Assembly (NCBI GenBank): GCA_963669155.1
Contig: OZ022593.1
Coordinates: 21,089,047 to 21,153,046, forward strand
DNA length: 64,000 bases
Direction: 5' to 3'
DNA from: Arbacia lixula
Taxonomy: Eukaryota; Echinodermata; Echinoidea; Arbacioida; Arbaciidae
The notes below the pieces were generated by a model, which was given only the letters and a program-made list of their open reading frames with translations, had not been told where the DNA came from and did not search any database. Each line of letters opens with the position of its first letter. Position 1 is the stretch's first letter. The translations under genes and the position numbers were made by a program. Shown here one piece after another: positions 1-12,410 of the stretch.

Positions 1-183
1 AGAAATCGATTTACCATTAAGAGGCATTGAAACAAAGTATGTGGGCAGCTAAAAATGTAATATCCTATAGACATAAAAAGCAAGGGTATATACATAGCTA
101 ATAAATTCATGTTAATATCAGTAACTGCTTTGTTTTATTACCTTGTTATAGATCTACGGGTATGTATAGAATGTATCAAAATA

Positions 184-340
184 CCTTCACCTTCATAAAA
201 CAATTATTTATTGATAGATAGTTCGCTTCCCTTTAAACTATAGACGAACCTTCACCTTCCTCAAAATGATATTTATTGACCGATAATAAATCAAACTGTT
301 GAATAGTTACATGTAGCTTCCCTTTAAAGATTGTCCGTCC
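184..340. repeat. Degenerate two-copy direct duplication
   Basis: Two diverged units begin with CCTTCACCTTC at 184 and 249, pass through a TTTATTGA-like middle, and end with GCTTCCCTTTAAA near 225 and 314. The second unit is longer by an insertion. It looks like an old local duplication or a piece of an uncharacterised dispersed repeat. Confidence 0.5.
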
Positions 341-478
341 CTTTTGCAAGCTTAAAATTTGAAATCGTCTATCACGATCGTAAATTGAACAAAGTGTGAT
401 TCAAGGCCATTTCTAAGAATATAGCATGTTGAAGCTTTCTGTATATGTAAAAAATTTCAGCCGTTAAATTTCAAACCG

Positions 479-503
479 ACTTTTTTCGTACCACGAAAAA
501 AGT
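479..503. other. Perfect 11-bp hairpin
   Basis: ACTTTTTTCGT at 479-489 pairs perfectly with ACGAAAAAAGT at 493-503 across a 3-nt loop. In a eukaryotic setting there is no reason to call it a terminator; it may be part of a decayed foldback repeat. Confidence 0.5.
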
Positions 504-999
504 ATTAGTCTTTGTTACAGTATCTATGTGGTTATTATGCGTGTGTGAAATCCTAATTTTATGAGTAACTACCAAACTTTGGAGATGATTCCTTCCAAAG
601 AACAATGTTTTTCATAATGCGTTTTTATAATTTAATAAACACATTAATCAATAAAGCAGATATGTCAACACAAACTGCTAAGAGCCTGAGGTAAAGACTA
701 TTAATCAGACGTTGTTTACGTGCATTATTTGAATTTTACACTACGTATCAGTTTCAAATTGTGAATATAGAGCTTGCTTACACTTCTCTATATGTTTTGC
801 CAATGTTTCGATGGTTTTGTGGTGATCTGAAAAAGGGACTGGCTGTCTTTAAGCATAAGACAAACCTTCTGCACATGCCCAGCATGCTCAAGCGCCTATT
901 GAAATTTACTCAAGCATTCCACAATGTGCTTGGGCATTTTGTAATGTGCTCATACATTATCCAGCCCATAGCTGCATTTTGCAACGCGTTTAACAGACA

Positions 1000-1100
1000 T
1001 CGCTCAAGGCCCTTCACCCTCTTTTGTCTAACGAGGCATCGCAAGACAAAAGCCAGACATAAGGGGTCTGGTCTTTGACCTTGTCCCTGACCTTGAGCGA
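1000..1100. other. Three-stem foldable segment (possible structured RNA or old foldback)
   Basis: An outer 10-bp stem (TCGCTCAAGG at 1000-1009 with CCTTGAGCGA at 1091-1100) encloses a 9-bp stem (CTTTTGTCT at 1021-1029 with AGACAAAAG at 1044-1052) and, directly after it, a 6-bp stem (CCAGAC at 1053-1058 with GTCTGG at 1066-1071). The layout is a three-way junction of 101 nt. No tRNA A or B box is present. It could also be a chance arrangement or an eroded transposon. Confidence 0.3.
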
Positions 1101-1577
1101 GGTGCCTGGTGACATGTGACTGAGGGCTCGCGTGCAGACAGCTGGATGAAGTCAGGTGACGGGATATCGTCCAGTTCCTTCACTCTTTCCTTCTTCAGTA
1201 GCAGAACGCTCACAACAAACTCACATACATGCAGAGAACGTTCCCAATGCGCTCCAGTTTGATGCCATTAACCTATCAATCAATATCAACACAAATTTAA
1301 CAAATAACCTGTACAGTTATGTTCTAAAGAAAGATACGACGCAATGAAAACAAATGTCGGTTCACTATGCGTGTCCTCACCTCACTACGTATGAATATAC
1401 CCCACACCTTGATGCTATTAACATCAAATAAAGAACAGTTTAGAACATGAACAAATCTCACTATGCACTGCTAAATAAAAATATGATCAAAATAATTATT
1501 TCTTAAGCTTTCTAATGTCTTTTAGTATTACAATGTCTTCGTATCTTTGAAACAATTTGTGTCATCCATGAGGACCA

Positions 1578-1760
1578 GGGGGGTGTCTCACCAAGATGTT
1601 TGTAAGTTACGAACGGCTTTACGAACGACTGGTGATCCCTTCCTGTGCTAAATCAAATTCTCAATGAACAAAGTGTGGTATCCCATTTAGTAAAAGAAGG
1701 GATCACCAGTCGTTCATAAAGTCATTCGTAAGTTACTAACAGCTTGGTGAAACACCCCCC
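1578..1760. mobile_element. Foldback MITE-like element, about 65-bp inverted arms
   Basis: The left arm (1578-1642) begins GGGGGGTGTCTCACCAAG and runs to GATCCCTTC. The right arm (1696-1760) is its imperfect reverse complement, ending CTTGGTGAAACACCCCCC. The 53-bp centre has no open frame of note. Internal matching words include ACGAACGACTGGTGATCCC (left) and its complement (right). No clear target duplication is visible, so the superfamily is unassigned. A 32-bp tandem array abuts its right end. Confidence 0.8.
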
Positions 1761-1844
1761 TTATTACAACACAGAAATGATACATCTATGTCTTATTACA
1801 ACACAGAAATGATACATCTATGTCTTATTACAACACAGAAATGA
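1761..1844. repeat. 32-bp tandem repeat, 2.6 copies
   Basis: The unit starts TTATTACAACACAGAAATGA and ends TACATCTATGTC. Copies occupy 1761-1792 and 1793-1824 (identical), with a partial copy at 1825-1844. The near-perfect identity points to recent expansion. The array starts at the base after the end of the foldback element. Confidence 0.9.
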
Positions 1845-2106
1845 ACACTCATGAGCTGCGTACAGTGTAGTTTACCTATGAGGAAAGTATTCCTTTACAT
1901 TGGTTCTCTCTTTACCTGCAGGGGCTCTTTCTACATGGAGGGGGCTATTGAGCCCCTAAGCCCCATGTCAGTTTATCACTGTTACTACTACAGCCTCAGC
2001 ATAAGAGTCAAACTGAATACAGCGACAGGGCGGGCTGCTGGCTTTCAGGGGTATTCAAAATAAACCCAACCCACATATGAGCATAGACTAGCACTTACGT
2101 GCTGAA

Positions 2107-2235
2107 AATTAATTTGCGAGATGGAGCGCTATGTTCAGCAAAACGAGTATCCGTGGATAAATCCGAGCCGCCTTTGAGTGGAGACTAGCAACTCGTTCGC
2201 TGGCTGAACATAGCGCTCTCTCTCGCACCCAATTC
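2107..2235. mobile_element. Imperfect foldback element
   Basis: AATTAATTTGCGAG followed by AGCGCTATGTTCAGC on the left (to 2147) is mirrored on the right (2192 to about 2232) by CTCGTTCGCTGG, GCTGAACATAGCGCT and CTCTCGC. The arms are about 35-45 bp with a few mismatches and a small indel. The central 44 bp are unique. It is likely a short MITE or an eroded TIR end pair. Confidence 0.6.
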
Positions 2236-5200
2236 AATGTTCACTTGACCATGTGTGGTACTAGGGTGAAATCAATCTGCACACCCAGCGAGATCAATAC
2301 CATTCAACACGTTTTGCTGTCATAATAACCCGCAATATTGCTGCTCATGCCGTATAACTCACATACCAGCACATACGAGCACGGCTCCCTCAAACAACAC
2401 ACTTTGTCACTCATACCAACAGCTCTCTCACCGGGGTCAGAGAAAGACTCATTGGCACAAAAACGGCCAACTTCCACTAATAATGTGTGACGTGTGTACA
2501 CATATGTCTGTTGCTGCCTACCAGCTCTTTAAGTGCTGTGACTGGTCACAAAGCCAGTTATCAATCGGGAATCAGGATACCATGGAAACAGATTTGCACC
2601 TCCAGCCAGAGTCAGTTTTTCTAAATTACCAACAATACAAACAATTACAAACAAAAAGACCAATCTAAAAATTAAGATATAGAAGCTCCTTTAAGACAAC
2701 CTAGTTCTTAGGTAAACAATTGACTTGAATTGACTTGTTTTAAATCACCCAGAAACCATAGAAGCATCTCTTCCTTTATAGCTTCAGAGAAGTCTTAGGA
2801 CTGACAGACATACATGAACATTGTAACATGATCTTCTCATTGACTTCATAGACATGGAATGTTGAGTAAGCAAGCAGAACAGTTACATGATTTCAAATGT
2901 TGAACTTTCAAAAAGATTGAAAATAAAGTCATGTACATGTAGCTTTAGTTCAAGACTGTGGAGTCCGTTTCTTTTTCAAGCTCGAGTGCGTGGGGACATG
3001 TAGACTATTCATTCCTCATTCTTTCCTCCTATGAGGAAAGCCAGGGAAAAAGAATTAGCCTAAGTATCCACACTTAGTTGCAGTTACAGCAGTGCATCAG
3101 AAAGAAATAAGCTCCACAGCCTAGAAGCTAGGCTATGCATGATACAACACACATCCACCAAATTACAAAACACACCTAAGTTACTGGAAAGCTGCCTGAA
3201 ATGGCAGCTTTCTAATTTTGTTTTTATAAATTACTTACATCTCAATTTCCATCACCACTGTGCTAACAACCTCTTAAAACTCGCAAGGGTCATTCCGATC
3301 GGTTGTTTAATGCGGGAGGTCTACCCATTGCTAACTACTATATGTACCTGGCTGGATTCGAATCAGGTCAAAATACAACGGGATGGGATCGACTGAGGGA
3401 GTTTTGAGCTGCCAGAGAGTTGACCCCATTAAGGTTCTTCTCCTGCCGCACTCGAGAAGCAATCGGAAGGCGATGGAGCGTCCGAATACAAACTGACCCC
3501 ACGGTGATGGAGAGATGAGGGGGGTGGGGGGTGTGGGGGGGGGGGAGGGGGGGGTAGAGGAAGGAGACAGACGGATGGTCTTACAAGCTCTCAACAAGCT
3601 TGATTTTGCCCTAAATTTTTTTGATATTTACACCCTAATATACAGAAGATGTTGCTAAAATTGTTTGCAAGTTGTATTTGTTTTAACAAAACAATTTGCA
3701 TGGTGATGATCTCAAGTATTAGCAGTGAATTCCGCTTTTTAACCAAGATGGACAACTCCATTACTCCGCAGTGACGTATTGTGCAAACTATTTCTTGTTC
3801 CGTGTACCTTGCATAAACAAGACTTGTGTATCTGGAATTAGCTTGGGGCAAGATGAGTTGGATGGCAATAACAGGAATACACAGGAGTAATAATGATTAC
3901 ACTCAACAACTTACTAGTAAACAATATAAAATGATTCTGTTTAAAGCCTGTACGTATGCAATTTCCTCTGAACAATCACATTGAACATGAGAGCAAAAGC
4001 GTGACTTCAACCGATTGCGCAATGGAATTTTTGTCTCGTACTGCATCATTACACATGTGAATAAAAGAAAATACAAGGTCCCTCCCCTTCCCCTCCCCTC
4101 CCTCAAAAATAGAGTACAAAAAAATACCTGGATTATTTCAAGAACCATGTAAAAACAGTATTTTTTTCATATGGTAACTGTATAATACACAACCTAGTTG
4201 AATGTGTTCCTCTTATAATGTCAAGTTTCGATACCCTGCGCAAATAAATACTTGTTTATTTTTCTGCTGCATTATGTACATACTGGCCTGTGTACATTAT
4301 CATAGGGAGAGGGCGCAGAAAGCGGAACTGGGTATTGGGGTGGCCTTTGCTCATTGGGGAAGGATATAGCAGGGATTGAGTCTCAGAGTTAGTGGGGAAG
4401 GAGGATGCATGCACTGTGTGTGGTGTGGTGTGGTACAGTATGAATGGACAGCGGACACAGAGAAAAGCTATAACTTATGAATGAACCAAGCTGGCCACAA
4501 CACACTACTATCCTCACTACTAGTCTTCTTCCCAGGCTCACTCATGCAATGTGCGACCGCTGCGTTTGCTTGCTTGCACTATGGAGTCACATTTGATACA
4601 TATACATATGGTCTACTTTTGTACATTTTCTGTGTTTACAATCTTGAGTGTCCTTCCAACAACTGCAGCAATCAGAGCATGGTCAAATTGACTGAAATAT
4701 TAAGTTATGATACAGAAACTATAAATAGCACTCTGTCTCTAAGAATTGCAATTTTTTTTTATTTGTTCAGTGAAAGGAGGGAATATTGTGTATATCTTTT
4801 AAAACAATTAAGTTCAGATTCTATGATTTATATGGAATGTTCATTTTGCTTGCAATTATGTTAAACTAGTCTTCTGCCAAGCCTTTCATATAACATCAAA
4901 AGAAATACATGTAGCTCCTCAAGCCACTAGTTCATCTACATTATGTAGTCTTTTACCAGACTTTCATAGCTGTTAACATACATTAAAAGAGATGGAAAAT
5001 GAAAAAGAGACAGACAATGTGTTCTTCTGATGAGTGATATTACCTGCGACATTAAGATGAAGTCTCCTCCCCAGTCTTAAGCTCAAAAATAAAAATGGAT
5101 CCTTGATTACAGTACTTCATTGAATTAAAAGCAGCATCCATGACAACAATGTTGACTGCATGCAGCTGCCTATAAACCCACAATCATAATACGAGAGTAG

Positions 5201-7671
5201 TACGACAAGTGGCAATTTCCGAAAACTAGTTACTAACAACCCAAGCAAAGAATGGCAATACACAACACGTGTAGATATTAAGTGTACATGGAGTGTTTTC
5301 ACTAACGAAAGTAGAGCAATATACACTTAACGACAATAAAACTTAACTGTTCCTGCTCCACATGTGCAATTCTGTATCAAGAATCATGTAGCTCATGACA
5401 AAGCAATGAGCTGATATCAGCTTTCAGGCTCACACGTAGACAGACTGAACATGAGGTAGTTATTAAAAGATGGAATAGAAAATATAAGGGTGGTACTCAA
5501 AGATAGGAATGTACAAACACACATACATGAACACATACATACAGTCCACCAGTGGAAGGCCTTGTTTCATAAAATGGCTGATTTGGTGTGTTTAAATATT
5601 CAAAAGCAGTCCCCTAGCGATGAGACAGTTGAACCTGTTTAAAGACTGCTCAAGATAGATATGAGGATGTGGTCTTTGTAAGCAGGAGACTTTAAATACA
5701 AGTTTCATTAGAAACATCATTCTAAGGAAACTAAAAACATGGTCTTTACAGACAGATGTTCTTTATGTAGCTGGTCACTAAAGCAAGTTTCAGTGTACGG
5801 TTTTGAATCAGGATGAATGCTGATGTACAAATGTAAGTTCAATTGTATATCACGCATGTAAATATTAAAATCATTGTGCATTGTCATTGTAATAACAAGT
5901 TGTCCTTGCCACTGTCAAATCTACACAATGAAAAGAATACCTAATCCTATGGTCTGTAAACTACAGATTGATTTCTTACACAAGATTTTAAATGGTATGC
6001 ACATAATATTACAAAGGCATTCAAATGGAAAGGATTTTAATTTACCTTCTTGTATTGTACACAAACAAGTCACTCATCCGTTCATGAAATAACCATAGTA
6101 ACAAAGGTAGCATACATTTTCCACTTTGTCACCATTTCTTTTGTCAACAATCAACATTTGGCAAACACCGTTCCTCTCTCTCCGCCCCTCTATCTCCCTC
6201 CCACTCAGCGGACTTAACAAACAGTCTCTACCCACACCTTTCCTTTGTGGCAGTGCATGCTGGGTAAACTATCATTTCATTTCTTCCTCTCAAAGTCACT
6301 GGAGTGTGTGACCATCTTTTTTGTTCTTTTTAAACATACAAATCATAGGAAGGAGGGGGGGGGAGTCTGGGTGAGGGAGACTGGTTGAGAGAATAGGGGG
6401 GGGGGGCAGTTATTATTCTCTGGCTTTTGTGTCTTTGCTAAATTTTCAAGTTCATTCAAACTTATCAAAAGCCCTTGAATGATAGTTTGGGCTTACCCTT
6501 ACTTTCCCTCCCATTTCAGAGCTGAATGAATCATATCAACCAAACACTGTTTAAAGAAGTCACAATGATTCAGCAGCCTTTAACCCAGAGTTGTACTCAG
6601 TTGGTATACAAAGACTGCACATTGTACATATGTAATTGCCTGTACATCAAGCATGTCTCTTGTCTAATCTGTTTGTGCTCTACATATATCTTAAGACCCT
6701 GCCCCTACTTGAAACGTCATGTTGACAGAAAGCAGCCAACTTTGTCACGATTTATATTTGTTGTGGCAAATCTTGTTTACTGAATTTGTAGAAATCATGT
6801 CTGTAGGTCATTGCAATCTTCAACTTTAACATTTTATGTACTTATTTTTTACATGCAACTTCAAACAAAATTGAAGATTTAGCAAGGGGCTCTTTTCTTC
6901 TTCAGAGGGGTTCTCTTATTTTTCCAGTTAACTTTATTGTGCACTTCCCCTATTAGAAGCGTATTGTTTGAACGGCATGCATACAATCAACATACATAAT
7001 GAAACTAATGTATTAATAAATCATATCATGTTCTGTATGCACATATGTGTACTAAATAAAACCATCCACTTTGACCCCATTTTGGCTAAGATAACTGACA
7101 GTAGAAAATCTTTTTAATTGGTCATTGCAACAAAAGGTGACACGATCTTGTAGGAATGTCTATCTGGTTTGTTTGTATTTTATCTCAAAACCGCTGTGAT
7201 TTTTGACAAGCATGTTCATGTGTCTACAAGTAGTTTCTTTTTGTTTTTTTCCCTGCTTTTCCCTCTACTTTGACCTTTGGAGTTTGCTCTATACCATAGC
7301 CCGCCTTGCTCAGGTATAGAAAGGTTTATAGCATGCAGGAGGGTTTATGCTTGGTAATGCACATATGATGTGTGAGTTATTAGTGATAACGGGCCTTTAA
7401 TGCACAATAATCCCTCATTTGAGTCCCATAGGTGGGGCATGTGTGCTTTGTGTAGCACTATTTGCTTGTCACAACTCCCATATGATTAGAGCAGGACAAA
7501 TGGATATTGCATAATAAAGTGATTATTACCAATTTACCATACACAGTGGACATTACATTGCTGCACGAATGCAAAACTAATTTGATTTAGAAGGAAGCAG
7601 AATGGACATATCTATGTATGTGCCTAGCCGATTGTCTAGGAAATATGCATTATTCTCAGAAACTTTGTATA
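2236..7671. other. Non-coding AT-rich region
   Basis: No gene is recognised. The region contains a short perfect hairpin (GAAAGCTGCC at 3187-3196 with GGCAGCTTTC at 3203-3212), a G-run block (3519-3554), G-runs near 6354 and 6399, and a degenerate TGGTCTTTRYAGACAG-type repeat around 5655-5790 (TGGTCTTTGTAAGCAG near 5670, TGGTCTTTACAGACAG near 5740). A 127-codon ATG frame at 4481-4864 has ordinary AT-rich composition and no recognisable domain. Confidence 0.6.
3519..3554 (+). other. G-quadruplex-type G-run cluster
   Basis: Four runs of guanine (6, 6, 11 and 8 bases at 3519-3524, 3526-3531, 3535-3545 and 3547-3554) are separated by loops of 1-3 nt. This matches the usual intramolecular G4 pattern on the plus strand. 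It may also be simple microsatellite growth. Confidence 0.7.
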
Positions 7672-7894
7672 CATTACAGCTCAAAGGAATTGGCATAGGG
7701 AAAGGGAAAGGGAAGAAAGGGAAGGAGCCACAGTTTTAAACTGCTGTATATTTTGTCCAGTTCAGCATGAAACAAAAAAGCATCGTGTTTCACACTGAAC
7801 TGGACGTAATATACCGCAGTTTCAAACTGCGGCTCCTTCCCTTTCTTCCCTTTCCCTTTCCCTTTCCCTATGCCAATTCCTTTGAGCTGGACTG
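7672..7894. mobile_element. Foldback MITE family A, copy 1 (TA-flanked)
   Basis: The element is nearly all palindrome. The left arm begins CATTACAGCTCAAAGG and AATTGGCATAGGG, then a purine-rich GGGAAA stretch, then GGAGCCACAGTTTTAAACTG. The right arm repeats this in reverse complement and ends CCTTTGAGCTGGACTG. The apex contains GTCCAGTTCAGCATGAAAC with its complement. TA lies immediately outside both ends (7670-7671 and 7895-7896). TA target duplications and a CAGT-type terminus on the right suit a Tc1/mariner-derived MITE, which is inference. A second copy lies at 17772-17995. Confidence 0.88.
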
Positions 7895-9429
7895 TACATT
7901 TGCAAAGTGAAATATCATATGAGGCATCATTGTGTGAAGTCAACACAGGAAATGTGTCAATCCTGGAAAATGATGATTTTCGTGGGAAAACATTTCAGAG
8001 TTTTCCTTGGTCATTCTGGCTTGAGGTGATCTACATGAGCGTATGTCCGTAGACACCAGCCAATGGATACCAGAGATGTGTGATTTATCATTAAGAAGAA
8101 AAGACGATTCTTTTCTGGAACCAAAATTATGATATATATGATACTCTTAAATGACAGTGTACCTGTATCCCTGTTACTTGTACATGAAGACAGACTTTGC
8201 TGCACCGTGGAGCATCTCTCAATCTTGGTTGTCTGTCTGTTAAAGACCAGACTGCGATCGCAGCAAACCGCACAACAGCCCCCCACAGTACGTGTGCCTA
8301 CACCCAAGCACGTACACCCCCAACCCTATGGGACAGCCGTATAGAGACAATCCCCTAACTAGGCAATACACTAATTAATAATACGGCCGATTATGAGTTT
8401 GGTGCATCAACTTGCTAGCTGTCGGGTCACAAACAGGATGAAGCCATTACAGTATGTACCGTAAGTTGTCTACCAAACGCTTGCTATGCGAGGCAAGATA
8501 TGCACAAGTTGGTTTGCTTACAAACGTGCGTGTGCGTGTGTGTGCATGTGTGTGTCTGCTCGAGTGCGTGTGCGTAGCCGTGCAAGATTTGTGAATGAGG
8601 GACGAACGGATGGCCACTTTTGAGTAAGAGAGAGTGAGGATTAAGGGAAGGGGGTTGCATGGAGGGGTGGGGGGGGGGCTTGTTGGGGGAAGATTGATAA
8701 AATGTATGAGATAAACTCATAGAAAATAAGAGATGATTAATTAAAAAAATAATAAAGAGTGGAAGAGGGAAGGCATAGACGAAGACGAAGGATAAAGAAA
8801 CAAGGGCAGATATGGAGAGAGAAAGAGAAGGGGTCAAATTAAAGATCAAATAAGACACAGCGTGACGGTCACAGTGACTAGGTTAAAAAGTCTATGCATA
8901 TGCCTTGTACAATCAATCCTCATTCAGCGCGGCGGAGGAATGAGCCAAATTATGCTAAGTAATGCTCGTATCCAACGATGAATGCACACATAATATGCTG
9001 CATCGTCATGATTACCTGCAACACACCAACTCCAATGCTGAACGGTGTTGACACATGTATGTTTCCCCACCTACTGCAAACCGTGCGGCACATGAATGCG
9101 CCAAAACTTGGCACCAAAGAACCTGAAGTACCCTGTAAACATCATCCACTGTCTACTGCATTTTATTTACATTATTGATTATATAGTCATACTTTTCTTC
9201 AGATTGATTAAACAAGAGATGGATAATTTACATATGATCCATGAATTACATATTTATGTCTATAGACATTAGACGATTGTAGTAATAGTACTGTATCAGG
9301 CAAGGAAAAATGAAGACTGAAAGGAAAACAAAACTATGAAAAGCACGAGATGGGGGAGAATAATTGATGACATTAGAGACAAAGATAGAGGTAGAATGAT
9401 TAGGAGACAACGTGAAAGCGAGTGAGTGA

Positions 9430-9480
<51 letters not shown>

Positions 9481-11630
9481 GAAAATATACGAGGTCTGGA
9501 GAGAGAAGAAGATAAAGATGGAGAAGTGGTTAGGAGAGAGAAGGAAAAGACAGAGAGAGGTTTGAGACAAAGAGAGAGGGAGGGAGATGCATGGGGAGAA
9601 GGAGAAGGACAGGTACAACAAAGAGACAGAGACCATAATAAAAACACCATCCATTGTTATCAGCCTGCTTCCAGGTAAGTCAAACATACCCCATGCTGTC
9701 ACTTCATCAGAAATCCTAATGCCATTCACCAGAAACCTGGACAGACAACAGTTTCTTCATTGTCTTCCTACCTCCCCTCCTACCTCACCTTTCTCCTTAC
9801 ATACCATGTATGTACACAGTGGTCTCTCCCTTCCCTCTACCCCCTTCAGTGGTCTCTCCCTTCCCCCTTCCCTACCCCCTTTCTATAATTCACTCACCCC
9901 TCAAACCTCTCAACTGGAGTTTCTTTCCAGGTCTGTCTAGCCTTCAAAATGTAGTCTGCCTTCTATGCTGCTTGATATATTCCTTTTCATCACATATATA
10001 TAGCCAGGTCTGGTATTGATAAGACTAATCGTCTGCATTAATGGTCAATTAGTACTTACACTGTCACAATACCTTTTGATATTTTAATATTTCAAAGTCA
10101 TGATAGACAATTTTAAGAAAAAGGTCCAATTTTCTGGCCATTCAGTTCTTCAAATGCCCTTTATCTTGGTCCACTACAAATGATGAGAACTGATGCCTAC
10201 CTATTTCACACTTGCAAGTTGTTGAAAAAATGAAACATTACACTAATAAACCCTCCCTCCGCTCTTGCCCCTTACAAATGGCATATCATTAGTTACCTGG
10301 AAATGGCACCTAAAAGCGTCCCACACAGTCCCACGTGTATAAACTTATGCAGGCCTGACTGTGAGTTGCCTTCCTTCAATCCATACAAAGACATTCAAAA
10401 TGACACACACATTCCCATATGCATGTAATTGTGTATGTTCATCTTTGAGTTGACTTTTTTTCTTCTTGAGATTTTTGGAGTTCTTTCTGCTGTGGGTAAC
10501 ATGATGACTTGGAGGTCCCAAATGTCATTTGCAGAGGGAACCCAGAGGTGACTAAGAGCCTGACCTTTACTTGACCTCTACCGGTTTTATCAGTAAGCCT
10601 AGTCTAGGATTCAGACTTTCTGAATTGATGTGTAAAACACCATCTCTCCTATCACAAACAAGATGAACATTTCAAATCTTACTGAATAAAAGAAAAACAG
10701 AAGACCTAGAATTTTGTAGAAAAGGCAGAAGGAAAAGAGAGGAACTTCAGCATGAAGATAGACCAGTGAGATAGTGTTCATTCTCCTCTGCTATACAAGA
10801 GCATCATGAATCAGATACAAATACACGTACCTCACTCTTCTAGTTTGTTCTGGCTCCATCCAAGTACAAATGATCAAAACAAGAAGAAATTAACAAATTT
10901 AAAGTTTTCATTGGTTATTCATATTGTTTATTTACTGTGGCTACCTCAGTTGGTTTCTCACACACATGGTCGCATGGACTACTGAACACAAATATTTGAC
11001 AAATGTTTAATAAAGCGCAAAGTATTTTAGAGCGGTACCTCAAATTGAGGTGACTGATTAAACATGTTAATATAATAAATGTAATAACACACAAATATGT
11101 AGCCTACTAATATAATGCATTCCTTATTATATCAATATAATTTCAAATACCACAATTTAGATCGTTGATTGTGTCAATTTAAAAAGTAACAAATGTGTTC
11201 CAACCATTTTAACCATGTTGCTAAATTGACAGTTTAGTTATCAGTTCTATTTCGCACTACAAATGTGGTCCATATCATCCGATGACAAAAATGAGTTCAC
11301 CCTATGACACACTTTATGCTCTCATAAGAGACGTTGTTTAATATCTAATGATTTATAACATTTGATATCAAAAGTTACAGGCTCAAGCCATATACAGTAC
11401 ATGTATTTGCTGTACCTGGACCTGGATGTGTAAGTACAGGAACATTACCGATCATAAAATTGAAATAGGTCATCATTGATTTCCTTTACATAAGTAGAGC
11501 AAAGAGTAAATACATACTAGCCTTGATGCTTGCTTATCATTCTGTGAGGTGTACTCTCTTATGTAGTCTGCGGCTTCAGACTTAGTTGTTGTGGCCTAGA
11601 GCCTACACTGGGCCCCTGGGCACCTGGGCA
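7895..11630. other. Non-coding region with simple repeats
   Basis: No gene is recognised. It includes a GT/GCGT-rich tract (about 8525-8577), a GA-rich block (9419-9590), a pyrimidine-rich block (about 9765-9910) and otherwise AT-rich unique sequence. Open frames here are low-complexity or lack ATG. Confidence 0.6.
9419..9590. repeat. GA microsatellite, pure (AG)n core
   Basis: A GTGAGTGA and TG lead-in is followed by an uninterrupted (AG)n tract at about 9440-9477 and a long purine-rich tail of GAGA and GGAGA words. Reading frames across it give only Ser/Leu/His low-complexity peptides. Confidence 0.95.
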
Positions 11631-11763
11631 CCTAGGGGCCATATTCACCAAACCTTACCAAGCCTAGTGCATTCAGCTTCATGTACAATGTACATGTATG
11701 TTTAGTAACGTAACTACAGGTGTACAATGTAAGCTCGTAAGCTTTCATGAATATGACCCTAGG
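11631..11763. mobile_element. Short TIR element (CCTAGGG...CATATTCA termini)
   Basis: The left end CCTAGGGGCCATATTCACCA (11631-11650) is mirrored on the right by TTTCATGAATATGACCCTAGG (ending 11763), giving about 20-27 bp of inverted repeat. Between them lie palindromic words such as ACAATGTACATGTA. Length (133 bp) and ends fit a MITE. No target duplication could be fixed because the palindromic CCTAGG end blurs the boundary. Confidence 0.6.
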
Positions 11764-11859
11764 CCACTGTAGCTTGGGACTATAATATAGAATGATGCAG
11801 GTGAGTGAGCGTGTTGTCTTTGCTACTGTCTGTGTCAGAGGTCATTGATAGTCAAGGAC

Positions 11860-12410
11860 CAATACTGGATCAATACACAAACCACACTGCTAGTCTGTGA
11901 ACGCAGACCTTCTGCTGGCATTGTTTCAAGACATTTCTTTGGTAAGATTAGCAGCTTAGAACAGATCAATGCACAAACTCTACAGTTACATGTAGTCTGT
12001 AAACAGACTCTAATGTTCAAAACATGAGTTTCAGTGGTAGGAGTGGCATCTGAGAAGTATGAATACACAAACCATACTGCTAGTCTGTAAACAGAGACAC
12101 TAATATGACAGTTTCAAGACATGTGTCTTTACAGTAAGATTAGCACCTCAGAACGGATCAATACAAAAACTATGCAGCTAGTCTGTGCATTAAGTCTCTA
12201 CTTTTCAAATCAATGTTCAAAATATGTGCTTTCATGGTATTAGCACATAAGGACACATGCATATATAGAAAGTCTGTAAAAACAGACTCGAATATGACAT
12301 TGCTTCAAAACATGTGCTTCTAGATTGTAAGACTAGCACCTGACTTGCCAGTTGTGTCAAAGCAGCATACACACATATGATAGCAAGTCTCTGCAGTTAA
12401 GAATTACCCA
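11860..12410. repeat. Degenerate tandem array, about 90-100 bp period
   Basis: The anchor word AGTCTGTRAACAGACTC (with variants) recurs at about 11892, 11994, 12081, 12181, 12270 and 12387. Each is followed by a TTCAAGACAT/TTCAAAACATG word and often by AAGATTAGCACCT. At least five diverged copies can be aligned by eye. Each anchor is itself partly palindromic (AGTCTGT...ACAGACT). Confidence 0.7.

Larger units (their letters stand above)
1..1577. other. AT-rich non-coding stretch
   Basis: No gene is recognised here. The stretch holds a degenerate two-unit duplication, a perfect short hairpin and a three-stem foldable segment, listed separately. The small open frames are short, often lack ATG and have no recognisable domain. 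Confidence 0.7.

Noticed and set aside
479..503. Rho-independent-terminator-like hairpin
   Set aside because: The shape fits, but the sequence is clearly eukaryotic, so a bacterial terminator has no meaning here; kept only as a hairpin.
4481..4864. 127-codon ATG frame with hydrophobic stretches
   Set aside because: AT-rich composition like its flanks, no domain and no splice context; a frame of this size is expected by chance in 64 kb.
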